From assembly GCA_016861345.1 (NCBI GenBank), contig BOLD01000005.1, forward strand, positions 124,001 through 188,000: a stretch of DNA of 64,000 nt, read 5' to 3'. The notes beneath the pieces are model-generated. The model ran no database searches. It was not told where the DNA came from and was given only the letters and a program-made list of their open reading frames with translations. Position numbers and translations under genes: made by a program. Below are positions 21,323 to 32,896 of this stretch, piece by piece. Position 1 is the first letter of the stretch. Every line of letters begins with the position of its first letter. This DNA is from Oligoflexia bacterium. GTDB lineage: Bacteria > Bdellovibrionota > Bdellovibrionia > Bdellovibrionales > Bdellovibrionaceae.

Positions 21323-22822
21323 CTATCGGGCCCTTTGTAGTAGAACCTCTATGACTTTCGCCATGGGTTGACCGTTTCTTGATGCCTGAGGTGCGTAGGG
21401 TCTCCATTCAAGAGGAACACTCGCTTCACCATCCCAAGGAGTTGTCAGCAAGTGATCAACAAAGGAGCTCGCTCGAGAGTTCGCTGTTGGTGTCCATAAA
21501 AAGTCTGGGTGAGCATTTTGAAACCATTCGCCACCTATAACTTGTCCCTGACTGTCAAGTTCAAGATCATAAATGTATTGCACCCGGCGAGTGATGTCAG
21601 ATTGTGGAGAGTCAACTTGCGCATGTGATGCTGCAGTTTCAATGACGTACTCAACCTCCATATTCACACCAACGACTGAGCGTGTTTGTGGACTTCTATA
21701 TTTTCGAAATGGATCTCTGTTGTAGTCATTTATGTCAATAATTGCAGATTCAATGTTGCTCGCCGTGCGACGAGATTGAGGATTAAAATATAAAACCTTG
21801 TATGACTTAATGGGCTGATTCCAGACTTCAGCATCCCAAGTTGCATCCATAATGAAACTCCGTTTGGATACTCCCACTTGGTTAATCATTGTCAGATGCC
21901 AGGCTCCAGGATTGACGTCAAAACACTCTTCATTGATGATTCGTCCGTTTGAATCCGTTCGAGACCCTTTACTATCGCATCTTCCTCCAATGAAGTGAGT
22001 TGGTGTCTGTGCATTCGCCCATAATAGGCTAATGAGAGCCTTAAGGTCATCCGGGTAAAGCCGAAGTGTGAAACTGACTCCCTTAAAATTTTTTATTGCT
22101 ACATCGACAGCTTTCAAAGGTCGAGGCATCATGTAAGATGCAGGAGCCCATCCATGACAGAGTCCAAACCAAGTTGGAATTGATCCTTGGCTGTCGAGAG
22201 TGTGTTTTATCTCTGACCAGGTCCATCGTGTTAGGCCAAAATTTTCATCTCCCACGAGAATGTCATACTTTTCAGCTGGAGAAAGGTCATCGACAACATC
22301 TCTGTTGTTGAGATTAATATTTTTATTTCTCTCGTAATATCGAATGTAATCGTCAGCTCTCCTTGTTTGAGGATAGCTCGCATCGCTATACCGAGCTCCA
22401 ATTCCGCCGCGATAAGTAGGCCAATAATCACCAGACCAAGGTGATACTTCGACTGATTTATTTTGTAACGGCCCAGTTAGATCGCGGACGTCTGTGAGAA
22501 CCTGGGTTGATCGAGAGAAAAAACGTCTCCAGTCATTCGACGGAGTGATCCCAGCCAGAGGTTGTTTGGACATCACCTGTGGTCTTTGAGTGATCTTAAT
22601 ATCCACGAAGTTTAGCGATTGAATTTGATCAATGGTAAAAAAAGAACTGTCTTCAAAAACCTGTTCGCCGTTTGAATCAAATTTCGGTGGTGTTTGAGAC
22701 ATCGCCCGTTGTGGGCTTTTTTCAAATTCGGCGAAAAATTGTTGGAGATAGGTTTCCTGGCTAGGGCTTGCGAGAGCCAGTGAAGAAGAAATTGTTATGA
22801 TGAAAAATATGAGAGTTTTCAT
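21323..22822 (-). CDS. Secreted protein, transglutaminase-elicitor-like (tentative)
   Basis: Signal peptide MKTLIFFIITISSSLALA; WFGLCHGWAPASYM and GAWHLTMINQVG resemble the elicitor-type transglutaminase core. Confidence 0.5.
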   Translation of the reverse strand: MKTLIFFIITISSSLALASPSQETYLQQFFAEFEKSPQRAMSQTPPKFDSNGEQVFEDSSFFTIDQIQSLNFVDIKITQRPQVMSKQPLAGITPSNDWRRFFSRSTQVLTDVRDLTGPLQNKSVEVSPWSGDYWPTYRGGIGARYSDASYPQTRRADDYIRYYERNKNINLNNRDVVDDLSPAEKYDILVGDENFGLTRWTWSEIKHTLDSQGSIPTWFGLCHGWAPASYMMPRPLKAVDVAIKNFKGVSFTLRLYPDDLKALISLLWANAQTPTHFIGGRCDSKGSRTDSNGRIINEECFDVNPGAWHLTMINQVGVSKRSFIMDATWDAEVWNQPIKSYKVLYFNPQSRRTASNIESAIIDINDYNRDPFRKYRSPQTRSVVGVNMEVEYVIETAASHAQVDSPQSDITRRVQYIYDLELDSQGQVIGGEWFQNAHPDFLWTPTANSRASSFVDHLLTTPWDGEASVPLEWRPYAPQASRNGQPMAKVIEVLLQRAR

Positions 22823-23076
22823 AGAGACCTCTTTCGATTTGAAGTACCGAACAAAAGCACAAAGAGCAACGAATTCGAGAGAGACAAAATGACAGCGGTC
22901 GGACAGGTTGGTGGGACAGAATTGCATAAATTACAGGGGTAGCCCCAAACTTCGACACCTTTGTAAGGGGAAAGAAATGTCATTTCGATAGGATAGGGTC
23001 AAAATGGCCCCTATTTTGATGGCATGAATTTAGCTCTACTCAAAGTGCCAGGATACTGGCGAGAGGGTGGCTGTTT

Positions 23077-24309
23077 GTGATTCGCCAAATGTTATCACTT
23101 TTTTTCTCTGCGGTCGTGTCATTCATGGCAATACCGTCATGGGCCATGGACTCTGTGGATTTATTGCCAATTGGAATAAATAGCCCAGCACTGAAGGTTG
23201 GAACTTACTCAAACATAGATGAACGTTACAATCAACATGGTCAGTTGATGAGTTTAACAGATATTCACTCGATTGAGTTCAACGTCCAAACCCTGTCACG
23301 CATTGAGCCTCAGGTGACTGAACTTGTGTCGGCATTGAACAGTTTTGGAACAGGTAACTATGGGAATCAGTTGAATCTTGGAGTTTTGAAAATTAACTCT
23401 CAGCCCTCTGTACAGTATTGGGCTCCTGTACATGCTTGGGGAATCACATCAAAGTGGACATTGGGTTTTGGTGTTCCTGTTATAAAATATCAAAATGAAG
23501 CTTCGTTAGCTAGTGAAGGTGGTAATTTGGCTGCCTACAAACAACAGTACTCAGGCATCTCGACTTCTCTTGATCAGGCTTTTCAAAGGTTAGATGTCAG
23601 TATTGATCTTGCAGCACAAGCAGAACTTGAAAAAAAGGGATACAAGCCAATTGGCAGAAGAGAGCAGACGTTTGTTGGAGACATACAAATTGTTTCCCTT
23701 TACGATTTAGGGCGAACTGCGAATCTTGCCTCTGCATGGAAAATGGTGGTCAATCTTCCGACTGGTCCCAAAGCGGATCCGTCTGATTTGCTCGCTCTAG
23801 ATATGTTTGGAGAGACTGCTGTTGAAAACCATCTTATGGGGCAATATCGATTTGCCAAATCATTAGTTATACGCGGAAAAGGTGGCTATCGGTACGTTCT
23901 GCCTGATCAGGTTGAAAAAAGAGTTCCATTATCAGATTTAGATTCTTTGCCTGGTGAAGAGGGACAGGAAAAGGTTACTCGTCAAAAAGGCGGAAGTCTT
24001 ATTGCGGGCTCAAGCTTAGGATATGAGATTAATCAGAGTTGGTCGATCGATTTGGGCTATGAGTTTCTTCAAAAAGAAAAAGATCATTATTCTGGCGGTC
24101 GTGGGCGTTATTATTCAGCATTAGAGAGGAATACGGACCAAATCACTCACAGATCGAAGTTGGGTATCGCTTACAGCAGCGTGAAATCTTATTTTTCAAA
24201 GAAAGCACTTATACCATCAATATTTTCGCTTGAACTCTCAGACGTGTTCTCCGGGAAGAACGTCGCACGACAAAGTTTAAGCGAAGTAACGGTGATGCTG
24301 TTTTACTAG
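23077..24309 (+). CDS. Hypothetical exported protein, possible outer-membrane beta-barrel
   Basis: Signal peptide; alternating aromatic strands; C-terminal EVTVMLFY. Confidence 0.5.
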   Translation: MIRQMLSLFFSAVVSFMAIPSWAMDSVDLLPIGINSPALKVGTYSNIDERYNQHGQLMSLTDIHSIEFNVQTLSRIEPQVTELVSALNSFGTGNYGNQLNLGVLKINSQPSVQYWAPVHAWGITSKWTLGFGVPVIKYQNEASLASEGGNLAAYKQQYSGISTSLDQAFQRLDVSIDLAAQAELEKKGYKPIGRREQTFVGDIQIVSLYDLGRTANLASAWKMVVNLPTGPKADPSDLLALDMFGETAVENHLMGQYRFAKSLVIRGKGGYRYVLPDQVEKRVPLSDLDSLPGEEGQEKVTRQKGGSLIAGSSLGYEINQSWSIDLGYEFLQKEKDHYSGGRGRYYSALERNTDQITHRSKLGIAYSSVKSYFSKKALIPSIFSLELSDVFSGKNVARQSLSEVTVMLFY

Positions 24310-24324
24310 ATTTTAAGGAGAGAC

Positions 24325-26904
24325 ATGAGACACTTTAGTTTTATCATACTTGTATCAATGTCTTTGATGGTTGTTTCCTGTGCTCCGGAGCGGGAGGCTC
24401 GCCAGTATTCTCACAAACAGGTTGATTTTGGGCCTCAAAAGTCAGACGTCGATCTGGGGCTAGATGGATTAAAAACGTCAGCGAACAGTCAGATTCAGAT
24501 AAAAGGCGATCTCAGAACATCTGATTTTCTAAAATTTATTGAAGAGCTGCATGTTTATGGTGAGTCAACAGGAAAAGATACTTTTGTACAAGCCAGTCGT
24601 AAGATGCTAACTGATTTTGAAAATGCAAAAGGGGTCATCGGCAAAATACCTGTTTCAGAGAGCCCCTATTTTCAAGCAGCTGTTGGGGAGACTGAAGATC
24701 AAGCACTCAAAGAAATTGGTGAAACGCAGGAGATTCTTGAGAGAGATAAGGGGAGGGTCCTGCAGGCTATTCCTCAAGTTGAGTTGAATACTGATTTGAG
24801 AAATAGTGACTTAGTTGATATCGGAGTTCAGTTTTTAAATAAATTTGAGCACAATATACAGATACTAGATATGGATGAGCGCATTCGACAAGCCTTGATT
24901 AAGGAGCTCCAGACGTATCGAAGTAAGATTGAAAATACTCTTCATCCAATGATGAGTCAGTATCTCAGATCACAAGATGCAGGGGAAAAGCTTCGCCTTA
25001 TACAAGAAGCTGCGCAGCAGCTTGATGTGAAGCTGAACCAGTCCGACAGTCAGATCATTCAATCCTTGTTGGTGATTAATGATAAGCTGAGTAAGGTCAA
25101 GGATGAACAGGATGTTTTAGATGTTATCGTGAGTATTTGGGAAATTCTAACTCCGAGTGATCGTGAGAACGTGTTTGCTCAGAAATCAAAAGATCTTTTT
25201 GATTTTTTAACAAAAAGGTCAGAAAAACAACTTCGATGTCTAAAGAATGAGGACTGCAATAGCTTTTACATTGGACTTGCTAAATCCTTTCGAATCTTAC
25301 CTCAAATAAAAAAAATGGGTGTTTTCAATTTGCAGAAGGATATTCAATCGGCTCTTGTCACTAAGATAGACGAAAAGCTTCTATTAACGGCAGTTGATCT
25401 GATGCAGACGATGCCAAAATTGGTCGAAAATAAAATTGTGAAGGGTATTGACGAAAAACAAGCAGAGTTGGCAAAGCTTTCATCCCAGTATCCACAAAAT
25501 ATTGAAGCTATGTTGCGGGAATGGGCAAAGCGTGAAGTTGGCACTGATTCTGTTAATGCGTTTGAGAACGATGTGATTATTGTTGAGAAAATAGGCTCTC
25601 GACCGCTCATGATTAAAGAGAATGTCAAAGAAAATAAAGATTTAATTGAGATTGAGACAGTTGGTCAAAGTTTTTCGACAAATGCTCAGGTGCTTGAATC
25701 TATGAAACTTGAGACGCAGAATAAAAAACAAGTTTCGAAAAGGATTCTTCATCAGATTAATCGAATGTTGGCATTGTCAGGATATCGAAACTCATCTGGA
25801 GAAGATGTTCCTGCATTTGCAGTTTCTGTTGAAACAAAAAACTCGGGCAAAGACAATTTTAGTATCAAACGGTTTCTACAATCAAAATCAGTTTTTGTTT
25901 ACCCTGATCAGGTTTATACAGATGGAATTAGAAGTATCGAATACGGAAATATTTTACCGAGTGTTTCTGTTCGATCTCAGGCTCTTCTCCTTCAAGGATT
26001 AAGTTCGATGGTTCGATACCTACAAGACTGGAGAAAGAACTCCTTTGATCAAGCTTTTCATGATGTCACTACCGAAAAATACATGAAAGGTAGCATCGGA
26101 GCCGAAATAAATAAGCCGCTTTTTCCAAAAGACTCACTCTTGTCGCTAGCCGTTGCGAATTCCTCTGTTATTTTGACTAATATCATGAAGGATTTAACCC
26201 CTGTATTTTTATTAAGTTCACAAAGTCATTTGATCTGGGCGAACGAGTTTGATTTCTCTACCGGTGGTGCTGCAACAATGGCTGGAGTAGTTAATATTAA
26301 AGGTCTACAAAGGGAAAAGAGAGTTTATGCTCAAGATATTTCAGATTATATATTGGCCTTATCTGCATTTCTAGATGCAACGAAGGATATTGCTCGTACT
26401 CAAGCGCCCCTTTTGCAGAGGAAAGATGAAAAAGGAGAATCTCCAGTGCAAACACTAATTCAGTCTCGTGAAAAAATTAAATTACTTATCATTGGATTAG
26501 CGAATTTTCTTTCGCATCAGATGATCCACGATGATGGGTTGGTTGTAAATGAGTACCGAGTGGATTTAGCACAACAGGTAAATCAGGAGAGGTTTTTGGC
26601 CACGCAGTATAAGGCTATTCAAGCTCTTCTACAGGCAAGTCGGCAAAGTCATGTCCACATTTATAAGAATGTAGCAATTGATATCTACTATTCAATGAAT
26701 ACAATACTATTTAATCGTCAAGTAGGTGCTTACGCATCATCAGAGTCAAAAGTTGATTTACGTGGTGGAGTGGTCAATCTGCGGGAGGCAGTTTCAATAT
26801 TGAAGACCTTGCAGGAGTTAGAGGGAGTTGTACCTGAAAAAAGTCGATATCAGTTACAACTTTTGGAAAAGAATTACGAATCTATGATTCTGAAAGTTAT
26901 CTAA
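24325..26904 (+). CDS. Hypothetical lipoprotein
   Basis: Lipobox MSLMVVSCAPE; large helical protein. Confidence 0.55.
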   Translation: MRHFSFIILVSMSLMVVSCAPEREARQYSHKQVDFGPQKSDVDLGLDGLKTSANSQIQIKGDLRTSDFLKFIEELHVYGESTGKDTFVQASRKMLTDFENAKGVIGKIPVSESPYFQAAVGETEDQALKEIGETQEILERDKGRVLQAIPQVELNTDLRNSDLVDIGVQFLNKFEHNIQILDMDERIRQALIKELQTYRSKIENTLHPMMSQYLRSQDAGEKLRLIQEAAQQLDVKLNQSDSQIIQSLLVINDKLSKVKDEQDVLDVIVSIWEILTPSDRENVFAQKSKDLFDFLTKRSEKQLRCLKNEDCNSFYIGLAKSFRILPQIKKMGVFNLQKDIQSALVTKIDEKLLLTAVDLMQTMPKLVENKIVKGIDEKQAELAKLSSQYPQNIEAMLREWAKREVGTDSVNAFENDVIIVEKIGSRPLMIKENVKENKDLIEIETVGQSFSTNAQVLESMKLETQNKKQVSKRILHQINRMLALSGYRNSSGEDVPAFAVSVETKNSGKDNFSIKRFLQSKSVFVYPDQVYTDGIRSIEYGNILPSVSVRSQALLLQGLSSMVRYLQDWRKNSFDQAFHDVTTEKYMKGSIGAEINKPLFPKDSLLSLAVANSSVILTNIMKDLTPVFLLSSQSHLIWANEFDFSTGGAATMAGVVNIKGLQREKRVYAQDISDYILALSAFLDATKDIARTQAPLLQRKDEKGESPVQTLIQSREKIKLLIIGLANFLSHQMIHDDGLVVNEYRVDLAQQVNQERFLATQYKAIQALLQASRQSHVHIYKNVAIDIYYSMNTILFNRQVGAYASSESKVDLRGGVVNLREAVSILKTLQELEGVVPEKSRYQLQLLEKNYESMILKVI

Positions 26905-26907
26905 TAT

Positions 26908-29508
26908 TCATATCCATTTAACTCTATTGATATAGTTTTCATAGATTTTGATATTCTTCTCAATTTCATTGGAATCATTTTTCTTAATAGCGATCTCGAT
27001 CTGGTGACAGATTTGGCTAAGGTCGTTGAATCCATAAACTCCAGCAGTTCCTGATACGTTGTGAGCGATAGTTCGCAGTTTCTCTAAATCCTTCTCAGTA
27101 AAGGCTAGTCTCATGGAGATCAGATCATCTTTTCTGGAAGAAATATAGGCAGGAGCACGCTCTTTCAAAAACTCTTCGATTTCGACAACGATGGGCTCTG
27201 TATCAAGGAGCATATCTGAATCCGAGATCGTCTTTTCTTCTGGTATAAGATGATTTAGTTCTTCAACAGAATCTGTTGGTGCTTCGGGATAAAAGCAGGC
27301 TATGGCTTGATAAAGATCTGTTCTGGAAAGAGGTTTGGATAAGTGGTCATCACATCCAGAATCAAAAGTTTCTTTGACCTCGTCGGCCAGAGCATGGGCA
27401 GTCAGTGCTATAATAGGTGTGTGGGAACGATTTCCCTCTTTTTCTATCCGTCGAATTTCTCTGGTGGCTTGATAGCCATCCATGACTGGCATTCGAATAT
27501 CCATAAGAATAAGATCAAATTGTTTTTGTTTGAAGGCGGTGATGGCATCAAGGCCATTGTGGGCCTCAGTGAACTGATAGGGAAGGCCCTGTAAAAATGA
27601 TTTTACAATAAATCTGTTCTCTTCAAGATCTTCTACGAGAAGAATTTGAAGAGGCTTCTTTGTGGGGTTTATTTCTTGAGATACGGTTTGTGGTATTAGC
27701 TTTGCTCGCCCAAGTGAGCTTCCAAAGGCATATTGAATACTATCTAATAATTCATTTCGTTTGATTGGCTTGATGAGATATTCAACTACCCCAAGCTCGG
27801 ACATTTTTCCTACTTCTGTTCTTCTTCCATCTGAAGTAAGAACCATGGCAACAGAGTGTTCAGCAAGTTTTTCTTTTTGAATGGTTTCCATGACAACGTT
27901 GCCATTCATGCCTGGCATACGGTAGTCGAGAAGGATAATATCAAAAGCCTTTCCTGTATTTTTCTGTTTTCTCAGGATTTGTATGGCTTCGCCACCATTT
28001 GTGGCCTCTGAAATCAGAGTCCCTGTTCCTTCAAGATATTTTTTAACGAGAAGGCGATTTGTTTCATTGTCATCAACTATCAAGACACGTTTTCCAGAAA
28101 GAGAGATGGGTGGGTTTGATGGAGTTAAGTCTTTTGAACTCTTATCAAAGTTTGCAGTAAAAAAGAATGTAGACCCAACGCCGACTTGGCTTTTGACCCA
28201 AATTTTTCCTCCCATCATTTCAACAAGTCGTCGACAAATGGCGAGCCCAAGTCCCGTGCCCCCATAATTGTAAGAGATGGAGGAGTCTGCCTGTGAGAAG
28301 CTTTCGAAGATCAGCTCGTGCTTGCTCTCGGGAATTCCAATTCCAGTGTCAGATACCGAAAATCTGAGGCGAACATTCTTATCAACAAGAGATTCTGATT
28401 CAACGCGGATCACAATTTCTCCAGCAGCTGTGAACTTGATGGCATTGCTGACAAGATTCATGATGATTTCTTTGAGTTTATTCGGATCACCAACAACATA
28501 CTGAGGCGTTTCGGGATGAATATAACAGATTAGCTCTAATCCCTTTTGATGTGCACGAATGGCCATAATTTCGCCAACGCGGTCCACTAATTCGTGTATG
28601 TTAAACTCAGTTTTATCGATAATCAACTGACCTGATTCAATTTTAGAGAGATCAAGTAGATCATTAATCAGAGCAAGTAAGGTGTCGCCAGATCTTTTGA
28701 AGGTTTCGACATATCTGGTTTGTTCCTTAGTTAAACCTGAATTTAACAAAAGATCAGCCATTCCGATTATGGCGTTCATCGGCGTTCGTATTTCATGGCT
28801 CATGTTTGCCAAAAATTCAGATTTGGCCTGTGATGCCTTGATGGCTTCCTCTTTGGCAAGGATAAGAGCAGCTTCTGATTTTCGCTTTTCGCTGATCAGT
28901 TTATTCAACCAAAGTCCAAAAAGTGAAAGTAGAAGCACAATCACAAGACTCCGGATAATCATTGATTTTACTTTTTTCTGAGACTCTTGAACATAAAGAT
29001 CGACAATCTCGTTTGTTACAAGTCCGATTTTTTCGTTTAATGAAAAAAGAATCCCCATTTCGGAATCACTTGGAAGAAGGCGGTGAGTTTTTCCGCTTTT
29101 CAGTATGTCAGTAGTGTTGCGAGAAAAGGAATCAAGCAGATCTCGAAATTCATCAAGTTTATTTTTTATTTCGATCGAAGGAGCAGGTTGAATTTCGATT
29201 TGGTCTTTGCCATCAACGTGTAGATAGATCGTTCCTCCATTGCGAAGAACAGTTGCGTGGTCAGATAGAAAGCGAAGGGTACGGTTGTAGGCAGTTTGAA
29301 CACCGTTGATTTCAAGCAGAACTTCAGTCAGGCATCTTTGATTCAGCATACGCTGCCGACCGGCGATATTAATCAGAGTAGAGTCCATGTTGAGTGACTG
29401 GATCATTCTCATCGTATCGACGGACATAAAGATGGTTAAAAAAACGATCACCGAAGTGAAAAAGGGGATTGAGTATTGAATGAGGGGTGCGTTTTTTTTA
29501 ATAATCAT
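26908..29508 (-). CDS. Hybrid sensor histidine kinase: PilJ-like sensor, HisKA/HATPase, two REC domains, HPt
   Basis: [36 protein letters not shown]; two receiver domains ([22 protein letters not shown]); C-terminal HPt [12 protein letters not shown]. Confidence 0.9.
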   Translation of the reverse strand: MIIKKNAPLIQYSIPFFTSVIVFLTIFMSVDTMRMIQSLNMDSTLINIAGRQRMLNQRCLTEVLLEINGVQTAYNRTLRFLSDHATVLRNGGTIYLHVDGKDQIEIQPAPSIEIKNKLDEFRDLLDSFSRNTTDILKSGKTHRLLPSDSEMGILFSLNEKIGLVTNEIVDLYVQESQKKVKSMIIRSLVIVLLLSLFGLWLNKLISEKRKSEAALILAKEEAIKASQAKSEFLANMSHEIRTPMNAIIGMADLLLNSGLTKEQTRYVETFKRSGDTLLALINDLLDLSKIESGQLIIDKTEFNIHELVDRVGEIMAIRAHQKGLELICYIHPETPQYVVGDPNKLKEIIMNLVSNAIKFTAAGEIVIRVESESLVDKNVRLRFSVSDTGIGIPESKHELIFESFSQADSSISYNYGGTGLGLAICRRLVEMMGGKIWVKSQVGVGSTFFFTANFDKSSKDLTPSNPPISLSGKRVLIVDDNETNRLLVKKYLEGTGTLISEATNGGEAIQILRKQKNTGKAFDIILLDYRMPGMNGNVVMETIQKEKLAEHSVAMVLTSDGRRTEVGKMSELGVVEYLIKPIKRNELLDSIQYAFGSSLGRAKLIPQTVSQEINPTKKPLQILLVEDLEENRFIVKSFLQGLPYQFTEAHNGLDAITAFKQKQFDLILMDIRMPVMDGYQATREIRRIEKEGNRSHTPIIALTAHALADEVKETFDSGCDDHLSKPLSRTDLYQAIACFYPEAPTDSVEELNHLIPEEKTISDSDMLLDTEPIVVEIEEFLKERAPAYISSRKDDLISMRLAFTEKDLEKLRTIAHNVSGTAGVYGFNDLSQICHQIEIAIKKNDSNEIEKNIKIYENYINRVKWI

Positions 29509-29722
29509 TTTGTAATATATCTGTTAAAGATCATTGAACGTGAAGGATATGAAATCAAGAAAATCAATGGGTTAAATCTATTGGTGAATCATTGTGTCAT
29601 GAATGTGATTGTCTCATCGGGAATCATGAGAAAGTAAATCGGAAAATTTCTTAGATCACGAGGTGTCCCTTGTTTTTTGTGAAGTTCTATTAGAGGATTT
29701 CCCTGATTGGTCGGAGGTTTTT

Positions 29723-30925
29723 ATGCAGGACATTCATCAACGAATTCGAGATATTCAACATTTTGGAGAAGAGGGTGGAGTTGTTCCAGTAATTGATGTT
29801 GCCTCGACTTCGACCTTTCTTAATCCTGAGGATATGGAACGAGCATTTCATGGAGAGATGGAGGGGTGTTACCTCTATAGTCGTCATTCAAATCCATCGG
29901 TAAATATGTTCTCTAAAAAAATGGCTGCCCTTGAGGGTATGGAGTTTGGTCTAGGTACTGCGAGTGGTATGTCGGCTATATCCTCTGCACTTGAGCAGAT
30001 AATGGGTGATGGAGGGGAGATTATTTCATCCCTTACTGTTTACGGTGGTACCTATGCTCTTTTTAAAAATGTTTTTCCGCAACAGGGTATTCAGGTAAAG
30101 TTTGTCAACATTGAAGATCTTCAAGAGGTTGAGAGGGCAATTACACCCAGAACCAAGGTGATTTACACTGAGACTCTCAGTAACCCTTTATTAAGAGTTA
30201 GCCCTTTGCAGAAATTAGGTGATCTTTGTCGGAAAAGAAATATCAAATTAGTTGTCGATAATACCTTTACCCCTATGCTAATTAACCCTTCAGTGTTTGG
30301 AGCTGATGTTGTTGTGCATTCTTGTACAAAATTTATTTCTGGTGCCAGTGATCTGATTGCTGGAGTGGTGTTATCGAGCAAAAAGTTTATTCATGAACTT
30401 ATTGATTTGAATCACGGACGAATTATGCTCAAGGGTCCAGTGATGGATCCCCGTATTGCACACGAGCTGTATTTGCGGCTTGACCATTTGCCAATACGAA
30501 TGAAGGCGCATTCAGCGGCAGCTCAGTACTTTGCTGAAAATGTGGAAAAGGCGGGAATTAAAATTATTTATCCAGGCCTTAAAAGTCACAATCAGCATGA
30601 TTTGATGAAGTCGATGATGAATCCGGGATACGGCTTTGGTGGCATGATGGCAATAGATATGAAGGAATCCAAGAAAGCCATGAGACTTGCTCAGCGATTA
30701 CAGGACGAAAAATTTGGTTTGTATGCCGTTTCTTTAGGGTTTTCACGCACTTTGATGAGTTGCCCGTCTGTGAGCACTTCCAGTGAAATCACGGCCGAGG
30801 ACCAGGCAAAAATGAATCTTTCTCCTGGCTTATTAAGGCTGAGTATTGGATTTGTCGGTGATCACCAGATCATGTTGGAACGTTTTGTGAAATGTTATCG
30901 TGAGTGCGAGAAACATAATCCCTAA
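29723..30925 (+). CDS. PLP-dependent trans-sulfuration enzyme (cystathionine gamma-synthase / methionine gamma-lyase family)
   Basis: YSRHSNPSVNMFSKKMAALEGMEFGLGTASGMSAI; VHSCTKFISGASDLIAGVV; RBS GGAGG before ATG 29723. Confidence 0.88.
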   Translation: MQDIHQRIRDIQHFGEEGGVVPVIDVASTSTFLNPEDMERAFHGEMEGCYLYSRHSNPSVNMFSKKMAALEGMEFGLGTASGMSAISSALEQIMGDGGEIISSLTVYGGTYALFKNVFPQQGIQVKFVNIEDLQEVERAITPRTKVIYTETLSNPLLRVSPLQKLGDLCRKRNIKLVVDNTFTPMLINPSVFGADVVVHSCTKFISGASDLIAGVVLSSKKFIHELIDLNHGRIMLKGPVMDPRIAHELYLRLDHLPIRMKAHSAAAQYFAENVEKAGIKIIYPGLKSHNQHDLMKSMMNPGYGFGGMMAIDMKESKKAMRLAQRLQDEKFGLYAVSLGFSRTLMSCPSVSTSSEITAEDQAKMNLSPGLLRLSIGFVGDHQIMLERFVKCYRECEKHNP

Positions 30926-30996
30926 TCTTCGTATCACCCTGAGAACTTTTCAAAAATAACTCTCAGTTTTCTAAAAAATATGAGATTCTGTCTTCA

Positions 30997-31035
30997 CTGA
31001 GTTGCGCAACTCAGTCTGCTGAGGAAGGGCTCAGC
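30997..31035 (+). other. Tandem hairpin-forming sequences upstream of a short ORF (possible structured RNA)
   Basis: Perfect palindrome CTGAGTTGCGCAACTCAG (30997-31014), then GCTGAG-GAAGGG-CTCAGC (31018-31035). Confidence 0.45.
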
Positions 31036-31053
31036 ATCTTAACGGAGGAAGGC

Positions 31054-31125
31054 ATGATTGATCCAAATTTCAAACTACAAATGCCAGAGCTTCGCGGGCT
31101 AGTTGTTGGGTCTCATCCACCTTAG
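31054..31125 (+). CDS. Putative 23-aa peptide MIDPNFKLQMPELRGLVVGSHPP
   Basis: Strong RBS (GGAGGAAGG) before ATG; not in supplied ORF track because of size. Confidence 0.35.
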   Translation: MIDPNFKLQMPELRGLVVGSHPP

Positions 31126-31218
31126 CAGTTTCTCCGACCATAGTTACTCTTAAATTTTAAAATTACATACAGGCCTTGGAGCCTGCTGAATAAGGGTTCA
31201 GATAACAGAACCTGCAAA

Positions 31219-31250
31219 AAAGCCCGCCTAAAATGCGGGCTTTGCTGTTT
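31219..31250. terminator. Rho-independent-like hairpin
   Basis: AAAGCCCGC-CTAAAAT-GCGGGCTTT with flanking A/T-rich tracts. Confidence 0.6.
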
Positions 31251-31743
31251 GTAAATAATAAGACTCGCTCAGAGCATCAACCACAATTTTGAGACAGCGA
31301 AAGAGATAGGTTTGCTGTTGGGGGTTAAGTTGGTGATCATCTTCTTCCATGTAAATAGCCTCAATCATGTACTGTAAAACATGGGGCTGGGTGTACACAT
31401 TTTGATGTGAGAGAAAGTTTTCAATCGAGAGTTCATTTTTTCGTGCAAGAGAGTGGAAAATCTCTTCATTTTTTTCATATATGCTTTTTATGTATTTCTC
31501 AGTCAGTTCTTCAAAGCGGCCCTTGGTTGATTTGGAAAAGATACGCCAAATGACCATGGCTATGTAATAACCAAGATCAGCAGTTTGATCGTCTGTATTT
31601 GTCTTAAGATAATTCACAACGAATGCTGCGAGAACAGGCTGTTTTTCTAGAAAGTCATTTGAAATAGCCTTTGCTTCTTTCTGAGTTTCGGTCATTGAAA
31701 CTGATTTCCAAGTCTCTTCAATTAGTTTCTGTGGAATAATCAT
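31228..31743 (-). CDS. Hypothetical protein
   Basis: 171-aa ORF; 3' end overlaps a hairpin. Confidence 0.55.
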   Translation of the reverse strand: MIIPQKLIEETWKSVSMTETQKEAKAISNDFLEKQPVLAAFVVNYLKTNTDDQTADLGYYIAMVIWRIFSKSTKGRFEELTEKYIKSIYEKNEEIFHSLARKNELSIENFLSHQNVYTQPHVLQYMIEAIYMEEDDHQLNPQQQTYLFRCLKIVVDALSESYYLQTAKPAF

Positions 31744-31889
31744 TCCTGTCCTCTTTTCATGCCGTTATTGAGCGGACTGTCTAATTATGAGACACCGATT
31801 TGTCGTTAAAGTCAAATATATGGCTTTCATAGGTAAATGCTGTGGAATAAATCCTGCTAGTAGACCGGTGTTACAAAAAAGGATTGGCT

Positions 31890-32447
31890 ATGAAAAAGAA
31901 AAATATATTTGTATTACCTCTGTCTGTATTATTAGTTGCAGGTCTTGTGTCAAAAGCTCAAGCAACCTGCGATGAGCATTATGCTGGTTTAATCGCTGTC
32001 GAGAAAGAAAAGCAATTAATGCATACCATGAAGTCCACGGGACTGACTATTTTAACCCTGTTATTTCCACCAGCAGGTATTGCGAAGGTTGGGTCCGTGG
32101 CACTATCTAGTAAAATGACCATTGATGGGGTTAAGGGGTACGCTAGTATAGACGAATTGGAGAGAATTCAGCGTATATTCCAACAGGCTGAAACGGAAAA
32201 GGGTGAAGATCTTGAACATGTCCATCGTCTTGTGATGCAAGAAAGACCAGAGACCAGTTTAGCCTGGGTTGCTCGGGAAATCCGAAGTCGTAATATTGAT
32301 GAGTTTTATTGTACTGAGGCTGGTTTAACAAATTATCCAGACCTATTAATGAGTCTTGGCGTATCAGAAGAGCTTGCTAAGAAGAGCCTTGGACTCTTTG
32401 GTGAAGTTCTAGTCATTCCAGTTGAAAATAACAATAACGCAAATTAA
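31890..32447 (+). CDS. Hypothetical exported protein
   Basis: Signal peptide MKKKNIFVLPLSVLLVAGLVSKAQA from ATG 31890. Confidence 0.55.
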   Translation: MKKKNIFVLPLSVLLVAGLVSKAQATCDEHYAGLIAVEKEKQLMHTMKSTGLTILTLLFPPAGIAKVGSVALSSKMTIDGVKGYASIDELERIQRIFQQAETEKGEDLEHVHRLVMQERPETSLAWVAREIRSRNIDEFYCTEAGLTNYPDLLMSLGVSEELAKKSLGLFGEVLVIPVENNNNAN

Positions 32448-32448
32448 T

Positions 32449-32769
32449 CTAGCTTGCAGAAGAAGTTTTTTGTTTTGTTTGTTGGTGCCCACCAAATTTT
32501 GATTTCAAAACAGGTGGCCAGGCATGTGCGTCCCAGGTCGATGTTGAGCCACAATTGTGCTTAACAAAGACCTCAATTTTTCCATTTCTGGCTTCATTTT
32601 CAAGAATATCCTCAATGTCCCCAGAACAGCTTGGACAGCGAATGTGAATTTTTCGATCAATGACGTTTTCTTTGACCTTATACTTCAATTTTTCGCGAGT
32701 TATAAATATCATTCCAACGACGGCGACAACAGCGATTGTCAAAACAAATCCAATCAACATCTCGTGCAT
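32449..32769 (-). CDS. Hypothetical membrane protein with CPSC motif
   Basis: N-terminal TM followed by HIRCPSCSGDIEDI. Confidence 0.5.
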   Translation of the reverse strand: MHEMLIGFVLTIAVVAVVGMIFITREKLKYKVKENVIDRKIHIRCPSCSGDIEDILENEARNGKIEVFVKHNCGSTSTWDAHAWPPVLKSKFGGHQQTKQKTSSAS

Positions 32770-32896
32770 AACATCCTCTTTATTGCATGTGCGTGATCAA
32801 GGATATATAACGGATGTTCTCAATAGAATCTTAAGTCTAAAATAAAAATAAATTTTTTGATCAAAATGAGAGGTCTCAATTTTAGAAAGTAAAGAA

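Noticed and set aside
27983-28504. Plus-strand ORFs inside the hybrid kinase gene
   Set aside because: Antisense to conserved HATPase/REC motifs, no family resemblance.
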